From positions 1 through 35,864 of the forward strand of contig JAUZPZ010000004.1 in assembly GCA_030705675.1 (NCBI GenBank): 35,864 nt of DNA, given 5' to 3'. Under the pieces are notes generated by a model. It was not told the DNA's origin, ran no database searches, and saw only the letters and a program-made list of their open reading frames with translations. The position numbers were made by a program, and so were the translations under genes. The stretch's first letter is position 1. Every line of letters begins with the position of its first letter. This DNA comes from Bacillota bacterium (GTDB taxonomy: Bacteria > Bacillota > Clostridia > RUG12999). This document shows positions 16,925 to 25,493 of this stretch, in pieces.

Positions 16925-18460
16925 TCACCTGTAAAACTTTCTGTCAAGCGTTCTATATTGCAGGGCCTCCGCAATATGAGAGGTATTGATATTCTCCGCA
17001 CCCTCAAGGTCGGCAATTGTGCGCGAAACCTTGACTATTCTTGAATATGCCCTTGCGGTAAGTCCCATTTTCTCAAAAGCGGCTTTCAGCATAGAACGTT
17101 CGTTTTCGCCCAAAACGCAAAACTTATCCATAAGCCGCGCGGTAAGCTGGGCGTTTGAATAAAACTTATATTTCTCATAGCGTTTTAGCTGAATTTGCCT
17201 TGCCATATTTACGCGTTTCCGGATTTCAGCAGAGGACTCCTCTTTAACAGTTGAGGTAAGATTTGAATACTCCACAGGCGCCACATCAATGTGCAGATCT
17301 ATTCTGTCTAACATGGGGCCGCTGATTTTCCCCAAATACTTATGTATCTGTGCGGGAGTGCATATACAGCGGCGTTTAGGGTCTCCAAAATAACCGCACG
17401 GGCAGGGATTCATCGCCGCCACCAGCATAAAATTGCAAGGGTATGTAATTGCTGCGTTCACTCTTGAAATGTTTACAACGCCGTCTTCAATGGGCTGACG
17501 TAGCACTTCAAGAGCTTCTTTTTTAAATTCGGGCAATTCGTCCAGAAAAAGCACACCGTTATGGGCAAGGCTTATTTCTCCCGGGCGGGGCATTCTTCCT
17601 CCCCCCGCAAGGCTCACCGAAGAAGTGGTATGGTGAGGACTGCGAAAAGGTCTTGTCGTTATAAGCGGTATATCCTTCGGAAGCACGCCGGCAACCGAAT
17701 GAATTTTTGTGACCTCGACCGATTCATCAAAAGACATTTCCGGAAGAATGGAAGGAAGCCGCTGGGCAAGCATGGTTTTTCCTGATCCCGGAGAGCCTAT
17801 CATACAGCAGTTATGACCTCCCGCCGCGGCAATTTCAAGCGCGCGTTTGACATTTGCCTGACCTTTTACATCGGCAAAATCGAGGGAGGTGTTCCTTCCG
17901 TCTATAAAAAGACTGTCTAATTCAATTTCTGTGGGGGAAATCGGGGCAGTGCCGGTCAAATGATTTATAACATCTGTTATGCTGTCCGCCGCGAATACTT
18001 CCATTCCCTTTACTATGCCCGCCTCTTTTGCGTTGTCTGTGGGAAGAATTACTTTTTTGACTCCCTTTTCCTTTGCTGAAAGTGCCATAGGAAGAGCGCC
18101 GTTTACGGGCCGCAGACTTCCGTCAAGGGAAAGCTCGCCAAAAAAAATATATTCTTCGGTGCGGGAAACCTGAATTTGCCCGTCTGTTATAAGGATGGCA
18201 AGAGCAATGGGCAGGTCGAACCCGGGGCCCTCTTTTTTTATGTCGCCGGGGGCGAGATTTATCGTGACACGGCGCAAGGGGAATTCAAAACCCACGTTTG
18301 AAATCGCGGAGCGAACCCTCTCTTTAGACTCCTTTACCGCCGCGTCCGGCAAGCCTACAATGTCAAAGGACGGAAGTCCCTGTGAAACGTCGGCTTCAAC
18401 CTCAATCATATAGCCGTCCAGACCTACCAATCCCACGCTGTAAATTTTAGACAGTCCCAT
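16925..18460 (-). CDS. comM: YifB/ComM family Mg-chelatase-like AAA+ ATPase
   Basis: ComM-type helicases promote branch migration of DNA taken up in natural transformation. The 511-residue protein has the N-terminal ChlI-like domain (SQGLPSFDIVGLPDAAVKESKERVRSAI, split here only for description), the AAA+ core with Walker A GSPGSGKTMLA, FLDELPEF as Walker B, and the C4 zinc-like segment CPCGYFGDPKRRCICT. The C-terminal Mg-chelatase domain ends RTLDRKFYR. GAGGAAC precedes the ATG. There are 118 non-coding bases between it and the lipoprotein gene upstream; these contain an imperfect hairpin but no clear promoter. No other competence gene is present. Confidence 0.94.
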   Translation of the reverse strand: MGLSKIYSVGLVGLDGYMIEVEADVSQGLPSFDIVGLPDAAVKESKERVRSAISNVGFEFPLRRVTINLAPGDIKKEGPGFDLPIALAILITDGQIQVSRTEEYIFFGELSLDGSLRPVNGALPMALSAKEKGVKKVILPTDNAKEAGIVKGMEVFAADSITDVINHLTGTAPISPTEIELDSLFIDGRNTSLDFADVKGQANVKRALEIAAAGGHNCCMIGSPGSGKTMLAQRLPSILPEMSFDESVEVTKIHSVAGVLPKDIPLITTRPFRSPHHTTSSVSLAGGGRMPRPGEISLAHNGVLFLDELPEFKKEALEVLRQPIEDGVVNISRVNAAITYPCNFMLVAAMNPCPCGYFGDPKRRCICTPAQIHKYLGKISGPMLDRIDLHIDVAPVEYSNLTSTVKEESSAEIRKRVNMARQIQLKRYEKYKFYSNAQLTARLMDKFCVLGENERSMLKAAFEKMGLTARAYSRIVKVSRTIADLEGAENINTSHIAEALQYRTLDRKFYR

Positions 18461-18578
18461 AATCAGTTCCTCATCATTTCGAATTTATGGTGTGTTTTTC
18501 AAAGAAGGGCGGATGTTTTTTTGTTTCGAACGACTCCCGCCTTCTTCAAAAAAAGCTTTTGTGCATAATAATGCCGCT

Positions 18579-19031
18579 TTAACCGGGGTTTTTCAGTACC
18601 ATTACCACTTCGCCCGTACTCTTTCGGAGGGCGACAAAACTCATGCCGGTGTTCAGATTATCTTTGGGAGTACCGTGGACTATCCAGCAGTCGGCGCGGG
18701 TATTTTCCGTAACAACAAAAGGCTCAAACCCTTCAAGTGCTTTCTTGCCGTAAATGTCGAGAATTACGGTAATGGCGGCGTTAAAGGCTTTTTTTTCGCT
18801 GTCCAGCTTGCCGAAATCTCCGCCTTTATACATAGTTCCCGACATTTTCTTAATAGATTTTATATTTGCTGTGTATAGATCACATCCGTAAGTGGCGGTA
18901 GGAACACAAGTGTCCATAGGCCTTTTCGTGGTGTAAGAATACTTCTTTTGATAAGAGTTACAGGCTGAAAGATTCAGCATAACCAAAGTTACAATTAAAA
19001 AAGACAATATGGCATTAATAAATTTTCTCAT
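18579..19031 (-). CDS. Lipoprotein with NTF2-fold immunity-protein-like domain
   Basis: This 150-residue predicted lipoprotein has the lipobox LSAC after its signal peptide (cysteine at about 24). The C-terminal 80 residues resemble the NTF2-fold immunity domain (Imm-NTF2-2 type): AAITVILDIYGKKALEGFEPF, then ADCWIVHGTP and a closing SFVALRKSTGEVVMVLKN. The family pattern is a helix ending in YG, a PF pair, W-x-V-x-G-T, a glycine turn and I/L-x-K-x-x-G-x-V. Such domains protect against polymorphic toxins in secretion systems, but similar folds occur in plain housekeeping proteins. No toxin gene is nearby. It lies 14 bases after the tautomerase gene, with GAGAGGCG before the ATG. Family assignment is by eye and moderate. 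Confidence 0.75.
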   Translation of the reverse strand: MRKFINAILSFLIVTLVMLNLSACNSYQKKYSYTTKRPMDTCVPTATYGCDLYTANIKSIKKMSGTMYKGGDFGKLDSEKKAFNAAITVILDIYGKKALEGFEPFVVTENTRADCWIVHGTPKDNLNTGMSFVALRKSTGEVVMVLKNPG

Positions 19032-19045
19032 GATATTTTCGCCTC

Positions 19046-19390
19046 TCAGAAATTAAATCCGTTCATTCCCCAGTTATCGATTTCTTCGTATTTCACATAA
19101 GTGTGGTCGCCGTCAATGCCCAGCACCTCTGTTATGTCGCTACATATTCGTGCGGTAAGGGCGCTGTAGGCGTCAGCGGTAGATTTCCCGAAAATTTTGA
19201 CCTCTACATACGCGATGGGCTTATTGTTTTTGCTGGCAAAATACATTCTGCAATCATCTTCAAAACAAAGCATGAGATGAGCTTCACTTTTGCCCGGAAG
19301 CAGAGTTATGGCACTGCCGAAGCGGTTTTTAAGCTCGGTTTCCTGTTCTTTTGTAATTTTTGTGGTTACTTTTGTTCCAATATAAGGCAT
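19046..19390 (-). CDS. MIF-family tautomerase (phenylpyruvate tautomerase-like)
   Basis: This is a 114-residue protein of the macrophage migration inhibitory factor family, the exact length of eukaryotic MIF. The catalytic proline follows the initiator methionine (MPYIGTKV). The mid-protein strand CRMYFASKNNKPIAYVEVKIFG and the C-terminal YVKYEEIDNWGMNGFNF match the family, whose usual ending is NWGWNGSTF. Tautomerisation of phenylpyruvate or dopachrome is known for relatives, but the bacterial physiological substrate is not established. AGGAGG precedes the ATG. It starts 16 bases after rel, so it is probably cotranscribed with it, an unusual neighbour. Confidence 0.88.
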   Translation of the reverse strand: MPYIGTKVTTKITKEQETELKNRFGSAITLLPGKSEAHLMLCFEDDCRMYFASKNNKPIAYVEVKIFGKSTADAYSALTARICSDITEVLGIDGDHTYVKYEEIDNWGMNGFNF

Positions 19391-19406
19391 TTTAAATTCC
19401 TCCTGT

Positions 19407-21596
19407 TTATTGCGAATTTCTCGCTATTTTTATTACTCCGCGTATTTGCGAAAGTTTGTTTATTAAAAGGTCTACCTGATTTGCCGTGGATACTTCCACG
19501 CCCACGGTTATAAAGGCCTCAAGGTTTTTGCTGCGACGCGCGTTTAAATTTGTGGTCGGAATTTTAAGTAAAGCAAGCGTATTTACGATGTCCGCAAGAA
19601 GCCCGGTACGGTCGTCCGCAATTATAAGCAAGTCGGCACAGTATTTTTCCGAAACATTGCCTTTTTTCCAGCTCACGTTTACCATGCGGTCTTCATCTTC
19701 TATATTGTTTATAACATTTATACAGTCTCTCCTGTGGACGGAAACGCCTCTGCCTCTGGTAATATACCCCACAATGTCGTCGCCCGGAACGGGACGGCAG
19801 CAGCGTGACAGTCTTACAAGACAGTTGTCTATGCCTTCAACAGTAACTCCGCCGTTATTGTCGCCGTGCTTGTGTGACACTCTGATATTGTCATCGTCTT
19901 CTTCTGTTTTACTGTTGCGTTTTTTATATTCTTCACGGAGTTTCTGTACGATTTTCAAAGCGGGAATGCCGCCAAATCCGATAGCGCTGTACAAGTCGTC
20001 CATATTTTGAAAATGGTGCTTTCTTAAAATCTGTTCGAGCACTTCGGGAATCATAAGTCGATTAATAGTATAACCGGTTTTTTTGATTTCGCGGTCCATC
20101 ATTTCTCTGCCAAGGGCAATATTTTCATCTCTGCCCTCTTTCTTGAACCATTGATTTATTTTTGCTCTTGCGCTACTCGTTTTGACTATTTTAAGCCAAT
20201 CCCGGCTGGGACCGTGTACCGAAGTAGAAGTGATTATACTGACAATATCGCCGTTGTTAAGCGTATAGTTAAGGGGCACAAGCTTGCCGTTTACCTTTGC
20301 GCCCATAGTTTTGCTGCCTATAGCGCTGTGTATGCTATAAGCAAAGTCTATGGGGCATGAGCCGGTAGGAAGACAGACAACATCTCCCTTAGGAGTAAAC
20401 ACATACACCTGATCGCTGAACATATCCACTTTAAGTGCGCGCATAAATTCGCTGCTGTCGGAGGATTCGTCTTGAATTTCCATTATTTTGCGGATCCACG
20501 CCAGCTTTTCGTCTGCATCGGAGTTTTTACCGCCAAGACCCTGTTTGTATTTCCAATGCGCTGCAATACCATATTCAGCCGTATAATGCATTTCCATTGT
20601 TCTTATCTGTATCTCGAACGGAGTGCCGTTGCTGCCTATTACCGTGGTATGAAGCGACTGGTACATATTTGCCTTTGCCATGGAAATATAGTCTTTTATC
20701 CTGCCGGGAATAGGGCGGTAAAGTTCATGTACGGCGCCAAGCACGGCATAACAATCCGCAATTGTTTCAACGATTACACGAATAGCAAAAATATCGTAAA
20801 TTTCATCAATTGCTCTGCCCTGCATAAATGTTTTTTTAAAGATACTGTAATTATGTTTTACCCTTCCTCCTATGGAAAGGACGTTTATGTTAAGTTCATC
20901 CAGTTTTTTGACGATTTTATCAACATTAAACTGTACAAAATCGTTATTACGGTTCTGCTTTTCGGCAACCTGAACTGTAATTTCGTTATATGCTACAGGG
21001 TCAAGGTATTTAAGCGCAAGATCCTCAAGCTCAGCCTTTACCTTAAAGATACCCAGCCTGTCGGCAATTGGCGCGTAAACCTCAATCGTTTCAAGAGATT
21101 TTTTAAGTTGTTTATGTGAGGGCATTGCGTCCAGCGTCCGCATATTGTGCAGTCGGTCGCACAGCTTTATAAGCACGATACGCACGTCTTTTGCTGTTGC
21201 AATAAACATTTTACGCAGGTTTTCCACCTGTTCTTCTTCCTGGGTGGTAAATTTGATCTTACCCAGCTTTGTAACCCCTTCGACCATATTCGCTATTTCG
21301 GGAGAAAATATTTTTGCAACCTGTTCGTAAGTTATTTCGGTGTCCTCTATTACGTCGTGCAGAAGCCCGGCAATCACGGTATCTTTATCAAGGGCAAAAT
21401 CGGCAATTATACAGGCGACTTCGAGGGGATGGCATATATAAGGCTCTCCGGAAAGGCGTTTTTGATCCTTATGTGCGTCCCGCGCGAATTCATACGCGCG
21501 GCGTACTTGCATGGCATCCTCAGGAGGGTAAATGGCGGATACCTTTTTCATTAAATTTTCAAAAATTTCATCACAGTTCACATTTGGTTCCGCCAT
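19407..21596 (-). CDS. relA: Bifunctional (p)ppGpp synthetase/hydrolase Rel
   Basis: This is the long RSH protein of Gram-positive bacteria that makes and degrades the alarmone (p)ppGpp on the stringent response. At 729 residues it has the full set of domains: HD hydrolase (H56, H80-D81 in GLLHDVIEDT), synthetase (YDIFAIRVIVE, GRIKDYISMAKANMYQSLHTTV, FEIQIRTMEMH), TGS (VYVFTPKGDVVCLPTGSCPIDFAY), a zinc-finger/helical region (LSRCCRPVPGDDIVGYITRGRGVSVHR) and a C-terminal ACT domain. Both active sites look intact. The start ATG at 21596 has GGAGGT upstream; the recJ stop overlaps this site. recJ followed by rel is conserved in Firmicutes, usually with apt between them; apt is missing here. Confidence 0.97.
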   Translation of the reverse strand: MAEPNVNCDEIFENLMKKVSAIYPPEDAMQVRRAYEFARDAHKDQKRLSGEPYICHPLEVACIIADFALDKDTVIAGLLHDVIEDTEITYEQVAKIFSPEIANMVEGVTKLGKIKFTTQEEEQVENLRKMFIATAKDVRIVLIKLCDRLHNMRTLDAMPSHKQLKKSLETIEVYAPIADRLGIFKVKAELEDLALKYLDPVAYNEITVQVAEKQNRNNDFVQFNVDKIVKKLDELNINVLSIGGRVKHNYSIFKKTFMQGRAIDEIYDIFAIRVIVETIADCYAVLGAVHELYRPIPGRIKDYISMAKANMYQSLHTTVIGSNGTPFEIQIRTMEMHYTAEYGIAAHWKYKQGLGGKNSDADEKLAWIRKIMEIQDESSDSSEFMRALKVDMFSDQVYVFTPKGDVVCLPTGSCPIDFAYSIHSAIGSKTMGAKVNGKLVPLNYTLNNGDIVSIITSTSVHGPSRDWLKIVKTSSARAKINQWFKKEGRDENIALGREMMDREIKKTGYTINRLMIPEVLEQILRKHHFQNMDDLYSAIGFGGIPALKIVQKLREEYKKRNSKTEEDDDNIRVSHKHGDNNGGVTVEGIDNCLVRLSRCCRPVPGDDIVGYITRGRGVSVHRRDCINVINNIEDEDRMVNVSWKKGNVSEKYCADLLIIADDRTGLLADIVNTLALLKIPTTNLNARRSKNLEAFITVGVEVSTANQVDLLINKLSQIRGVIKIARNSQ

Positions 21597-21597
21597 A

Positions 21598-23613
21598 TTA
21601 ATTACCTCCGTTTTCACTTAAATTTTTAAGAATTCTGGAAGCGTTTAAGTCCACCTTCTGATCGTTTTGCGAAAGATATATGTCATAAGAGCCGTCGTGA
21701 TCTACAAAACTCAGCAAGGAAAGCTCCGCAAAAACATTCATGCATATACGCAGCTTTTTTGTATCGAAACAGCCGCCGGGGCATAAGCTTAGCTTTCTTG
21801 CAAGCAAGTCTTCTCCGCAGCGGAAAAAACCGTTTATACTATATCTCCTTATAAAGCTGTAAAGGTTCGCAAAATCCTCCCGTACTGGCACGGGGTTTAT
21901 TTTTTTGCTGATTTTTGTATATCTTATATCTTTAAGTACAATTTGTATACGTTTTGTTCTGTTCCATTCATTTATAGTTATATGTCCTGCCACATCTATA
22001 GTATCATTCAGAATGATATTTGAAAATTCTTCCCCCATACCAAACCCTATGGCGTCAAGCTTTGTACCTTCCTTTTCAAGGCTTAGGCGTAAATGTTTCC
22101 CTTCAGACAATTGCTTGTAAGCCACCACCGTGCAGCCTGACAAGGAGAATACAGGTTGAAGATTTGCCGCGCCGAACGGCTCAAACAGATACATTTCCTC
22201 TACCGCTTTCGCGTAGATATACTGCATGGGCATTTCAAAATCAATATTAAGTACGGGTTTTTTGCTTTCGGATGAGAGAAAACCGCGTGCATATTCGTTT
22301 ATAGCAAAGTCCAGCTTTTCAAGGTTTTCCTCGTAAAGTGTGAGTCCGGCGGCTAAGGCGTGACCGCCGTATTTTATAAATATGTCCCCGCATGCGGTCA
22401 TTGCGTTAAACAGGTTAAATCCGTCAACGCTCCTTCCAGAGCCTTTGGCGACACCGCCTTCAACCGTTATTAAAATACACGGCTTTAAATATTTTTCGGA
22501 AATTTTTGAGGAAACTATTCCTATAACGCCATGATGCCAGCCCTCTCCCCAGATTACAAGTACCGGCTTATTTTTATAAGAAGGGTCCTTCTCAATTTTT
22601 TCTATTACCTCTTTGTATATTTTTTGTTCAAGATCCTGTCTATGCTTGTTTTCATTAATTAAATTCTCCGAAATTTCTTTTGCTTCGTCTTCGTTTTCGC
22701 TTAAAAACAAACTAACTCCGGTGCCGGCGTCACCTATTCTGCCTGCCGCGTTTATACGCGGTGCGATTCCGTAGCCTATGCCCGATACGGTAGCCGCCTT
22801 TTCTCCTATTTCGGCTACGTCTATAAGAGTGCGAAGCCCTAAATTATCGGTATTTTTGAGCATTTTAAGCCCGTAGTCTACAATTATTCTGTTTTCGCCG
22901 CTCAGCTCGACGACATCCGCAATAGTGCCGAGCGCCACAATATCACCGACATTTTGCAGGACCTCTTTCTGATTGCCGTTTTCCAGTCCGCAGATGAGTT
23001 TAAAGACAACCCCCACGCCCGCAAGAGATTTAAAAGGATAAGGGCAGTCTTCGCGGCGCGGATTTATAACAGCCTCACAGCACGGTATCTGCTCCTTGCA
23101 CTGGTGGTGATCGGTCACAATAACATCCATGCCCATTCCGATGATGCTGTCAATTTCCTTATATGCGGTGATGCCCGTATCTACGGTAATAAGCAGGGTC
23201 GTGCCGTTTTCAAATAAACTGTAAAGAGCGCCGGTGTTTATTCCGTACCCTTCCTCGACACGGTCGGGAATGTAGTAATCCACAATACCGCCTTTAGAGC
23301 GTAAATACTTCACAAGAATAGAAATTGAAGTGATTCCGTCCACATCATAATCGCCGTATACGGTGACATGCTCGTCATTTTCAAGCGCAAGACGTATCCT
23401 TGCCACGGCTTTTTCCATGTCTTTCATAAGAAAAGGCGAGAAAAGGTCGTCAGGAGATTTTTTATTGAACTTATTAAATTTTTCGGCGCTGTTTATGCCG
23501 CGGTCTAACGCCAGCGCGGCAATGACGGGCATTTTATCTATTTCTTGCGCAAGCGCTAAAGCTTGCGGAGAGTCAGGTGAAATGCCGCTGTAAACCCACT
23601 CAAACCTGTTCAT
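21598..23613 (-). CDS. recJ: Single-stranded-DNA-specific exonuclease RecJ
   Basis: This is a 5'-3' single-strand exonuclease for recombination and repair. DHH-family motifs are present: GDYDVDG (87-93), VDTG (from 144), TDHH (167-170), then RINAAGRIGDAGTGVSLFL. The DHHA1 domain carries GEGWHHGVIGIVSSKISEKY and GGHALAAG. An OB-fold region follows. At 671 residues the protein is shorter than Bacillus RecJ, which has a longer C-terminal tail. The gene starts 52 bases after rpiB and its stop lies next to the rel start. Confidence 0.95.
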   Translation of the reverse strand: MNRFEWVYSGISPDSPQALALAQEIDKMPVIAALALDRGINSAEKFNKFNKKSPDDLFSPFLMKDMEKAVARIRLALENDEHVTVYGDYDVDGITSISILVKYLRSKGGIVDYYIPDRVEEGYGINTGALYSLFENGTTLLITVDTGITAYKEIDSIIGMGMDVIVTDHHQCKEQIPCCEAVINPRREDCPYPFKSLAGVGVVFKLICGLENGNQKEVLQNVGDIVALGTIADVVELSGENRIIVDYGLKMLKNTDNLGLRTLIDVAEIGEKAATVSGIGYGIAPRINAAGRIGDAGTGVSLFLSENEDEAKEISENLINENKHRQDLEQKIYKEVIEKIEKDPSYKNKPVLVIWGEGWHHGVIGIVSSKISEKYLKPCILITVEGGVAKGSGRSVDGFNLFNAMTACGDIFIKYGGHALAAGLTLYEENLEKLDFAINEYARGFLSSESKKPVLNIDFEMPMQYIYAKAVEEMYLFEPFGAANLQPVFSLSGCTVVAYKQLSEGKHLRLSLEKEGTKLDAIGFGMGEEFSNIILNDTIDVAGHITINEWNRTKRIQIVLKDIRYTKISKKINPVPVREDFANLYSFIRRYSINGFFRCGEDLLARKLSLCPGGCFDTKKLRICMNVFAELSLLSFVDHDGSYDIYLSQNDQKVDLNASRILKNLSENGGN

Positions 23614-23665
23614 AATTCTACCTGCTTAAAGATTTATTTAGAATCTATATTCATAGCGGCGTTTC

Positions 23666-24127
23666 TCACAATGAATACAGGTTATTATTCTCAAGGGCGG
23701 TTATCTTACTTACTCTGTTTTCATGCCTGCCACCCGCAAAGGACGCGCTTAAATAACTTTTGACTATGCAAAAAGCAAGCTCGTCGCCGGTTATTCTTGC
23801 CCCTAAGGCAATGACGTTGGCGTTGTTATGTTCTTTCGCCATTGTCGCGCTGTAGGTGTCTGTACAGTGGGCGCAGCGAATTCCGCAGACTTTGTTTGCC
23901 GCAATGGACATACCTATGCCCGTGCCGCAGATAAGAATACCTTGTTCGCATTCGCCCTCAGTGATTTTCTTACACAAAGTTTTTGCAATGTCCGGATAAT
24001 CCACACTGCCGGTGTCGTAACAGCCGCAGTCAACAACATCATAATTCATATCCGTCAGCATTTTTACCATTTTTATTTTAAGTTCGTAACCGCCGTGGTC
24101 ACAGCCGATAGCTACAATTTTGTTCAT
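23666..24127 (-). CDS. rpiB: Ribose-5-phosphate isomerase B (RpiB/LacAB family)
   Basis: This enzyme interconverts ribose 5-phosphate and ribulose 5-phosphate in the pentose phosphate pathway. The 153-residue protein has CDHGGYELK (9-17), VDYPDIAK, the catalytic-cysteine loop GILICGTGIGMS, and NANVIALGARITG, all typical of the family. The ATG overlaps the tsaB stop by four bases, so it is translationally coupled. LacA/LacB or allose-6-phosphate isomerase activity cannot be excluded by sequence, but the absence of sugar-uptake genes favours the housekeeping role. Confidence 0.94.
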   Translation of the reverse strand: MNKIVAIGCDHGGYELKIKMVKMLTDMNYDVVDCGCYDTGSVDYPDIAKTLCKKITEGECEQGILICGTGIGMSIAANKVCGIRCAHCTDTYSATMAKEHNNANVIALGARITGDELAFCIVKSYLSASFAGGRHENRVSKITALENNNLYSL

Positions 24128-24813
24128 TTTCCAAATTCCCTTTCTGCCTGAGATTTTCTTAAATACAGCGCGTTTAAGCTTTCGGCGGGTGTAAATTCAC
24201 CCTTAACGGCTTTTTTCCAAGCGGCAAGAGCCACACTTGCGCCGCGCTGCATATTATTGTTAAATTCCGCCATTACGGCGTTTTTACCCATTGTTTTTAT
24301 AATTTCAAGGTTAGGCAAAACCCCATCCCCCATAAAAAGCACCTTTCCGCCAAGAGCGTTAAGGCGTGAAATGACTTTTTCGATTTCAATTGCTTCGGGT
24401 GGGAAAACCGTTTTAAGAGTTCCGCGAAACCGCTTGTAAACTGCGTTGTAAACCTGACCGTGGCGCGCGTCCATAATAGGGCATATATAATAATCGGTGT
24501 ATGTTTGATTATATGCCATAGCCTCAAGCCCGGATACAGCTACTGTAGGTTTGTTTTCGACGAAAGCAAGACCTTTTACCGTTGCAATTCCTATTCTAAG
24601 ACCGGTAAAAGAACCGGGGCCGCTACTGACCGCAAAAACGTCAATATCCGAAACCTTCATATTCAGAGATTTGAGCAGTTCGTCTATCATAGGCAAAAGA
24701 CGTTGGGAATGGGTAAGCTTATGGTTTACCGTATATTCTCCCAGCAGCTTTTCGTTTTCCGAAACCGCGACGCTTGCAACAGTTGAAGAACTGTCAATTG
24801 CAAGAATTTTCAA
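24124..24813 (-). CDS. tsaB: tRNA threonylcarbamoyladenosine biosynthesis protein TsaB
   Basis: TsaB is the scaffold partner of TsaD in making t6A37 of ANN-decoding tRNAs. The 229 residues show the ASKHA nucleotide-binding fold: MKILAIDSSSTVASVAV at the N-terminus, HSQRLLPMIDELL, and SSGPGSFTGLRIGIATVKGLA, a hallmark of the family. It overlaps tsaE and rpiB by four bases on each side. TsaD and the acetyltransferase RimI, common neighbours, are not in the window. Confidence 0.96.
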   Translation of the reverse strand: MKILAIDSSSTVASVAVSENEKLLGEYTVNHKLTHSQRLLPMIDELLKSLNMKVSDIDVFAVSSGPGSFTGLRIGIATVKGLAFVENKPTVAVSGLEAMAYNQTYTDYYICPIMDARHGQVYNAVYKRFRGTLKTVFPPEAIEIEKVISRLNALGGKVLFMGDGVLPNLEIIKTMGKNAVMAEFNNNMQRGASVALAAWKKAVKGEFTPAESLNALYLRKSQAEREFGK

Positions 24814-25241
24814 AACCCTTCCCCCTCTATTGTAATTTTTCTGTATTCTTCGGAAATATCGGGATTTTTTTCGATAGTGACATCGTAAACCCCGGCATCA
24901 GGATAATCCTGCAGAAGTTCGGGCCACTCCACAAGGCTCACTCCGTCTCCCGCTAAAAACTCATAAAGACCCGCTTCGTAAATTTCGTCTTCGCTTTCAA
25001 GGCGGTAAAGATCAAAATGATAAACCGGAAAAGTACCGTTATAAACATTCATAATTGCAAAAGTGGGACTGCATACATCAGACGCGCAATTAAAATATTT
25101 CGCCACACCGTGCACAAATACTGTTTTACCGACGCCGATATCCCCGTGAAGACGCACAATATTTCCGGGAACAAGCCTTTCTGCAAAGGATTGCCCCAAT
25201 TGTTCGGTATGTTCGGCAGTTAAGCTGTCAAAAATCTTCAT
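24810..25241 (-). CDS. tsaE: tRNA threonylcarbamoyladenosine biosynthesis ATPase TsaE
   Basis: TsaE is the P-loop ATPase that drives the TsaB-TsaD cycle. The 143-residue protein has Walker A GDIGVGKT (33-40), SPTFAIMNVY, HFDLYRLES and VSLVEWPELL (101-110), all conserved in the family. I place the start at the ATG at 25241, with GGAAGGTG upstream. A longer frame to 25280 would add a cysteine- and lysine-rich stretch foreign to the family. It is the first gene after the promoter at 25373-25401 and leads the 13-kb minus-strand run. Confidence 0.95.
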   Translation of the reverse strand: MKIFDSLTAEHTEQLGQSFAERLVPGNIVRLHGDIGVGKTVFVHGVAKYFNCASDVCSPTFAIMNVYNGTFPVYHFDLYRLESEDEIYEAGLYEFLAGDGVSLVEWPELLQDYPDAGVYDVTIEKNPDISEEYRKITIEGEGF

Positions 25242-25310
25242 TTTTTTGCACCTTCCGCATCTATAACCCATATAAAACAAATCATTTTATCATAATTTAA
25301 ATATATAATT

Positions 25311-25351
25311 GCCCATGTGCGTTTTGGCAATGCCAAAAAAATCGCACGGGC
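25311..25351 (-). promoter_or_regulatory. Hairpin in the tsaE operon leader
   Basis: A 16-base-pair hairpin lies in the 5' leader: 25311-25314 pairs with 25348-25351, 25317-25321 with 25343-25347, and 25322-25328 with 25332-25338 around a three-base loop. Small bulges separate the helices. It stands about 15 bases downstream of the predicted transcription start and has no U-tract, so it is not an ordinary terminator. It could stabilise the transcript or bind a regulator. Confidence 0.55.
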
Positions 25352-25372
25352 TTTTAAAACACATATATGTTT

Positions 25373-25401
25373 ATTATACCATAATTGACAATAAATTTCA
25401 A
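25373..25401 (-). promoter_or_regulatory. Sigma-A promoter of the tsaE operon
   Basis: On the minus strand TTGAAA (25396-25401), a 17-base spacer ending in TGG, then TATAAT (25373-25378). The start would be near 25366, giving an unusually long leader of about 125 bases before tsaE. Confidence 0.85.
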
Positions 25402-25436
25402 GAAAATTTTTTCCTGCACAAGAATATAAAGGCAAC

Positions 25437-25469
25437 AAAAAACGGAGAACCCAGAATTGGTTCTCCGTT
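25437..25469 (-). terminator. Rho-independent terminator of the glmU-prs-orf operon
   Basis: The 11-base stem AACGGAGAACC (25459-25469 and 25441-25451 on the minus strand) has a seven-base loop and is followed by a run of Ts. It stands 25 bases after the stop of the gene at 25494. Confidence 0.92.
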
Positions 25470-25493
25470 ACATAACGCAGTAAAATTTATAGT

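Noticed and set aside
16256-17044. A 262-codon plus-strand frame across hemZ, the MBL gene and comM
   Set aside because: It crosses three well-supported opposite-strand genes and their junctions and shows no domain pattern.
18461-18578. Possible promoter and terminator between the NTF2 lipoprotein gene and comM
   Set aside because: There is an imperfect GAAGAAGG/CCTTCTT-type pairing, but no U-tract and no -35/-10 pair with acceptable spacing.
20472-21119. A 215-codon plus-strand frame opposite rel
   Set aside because: It lies entirely antisense to conserved RSH domains, has no ribosome binding site or recognisable domain, and reads as cysteine- and phenylalanine-rich noise.
23643-23690. Inverted repeat TATTCAT/ATGAATA between rpiB and recJ
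   Set aside because: Seven AT-rich bases with a long loop, overlapping the rpiB end; too weak to call.
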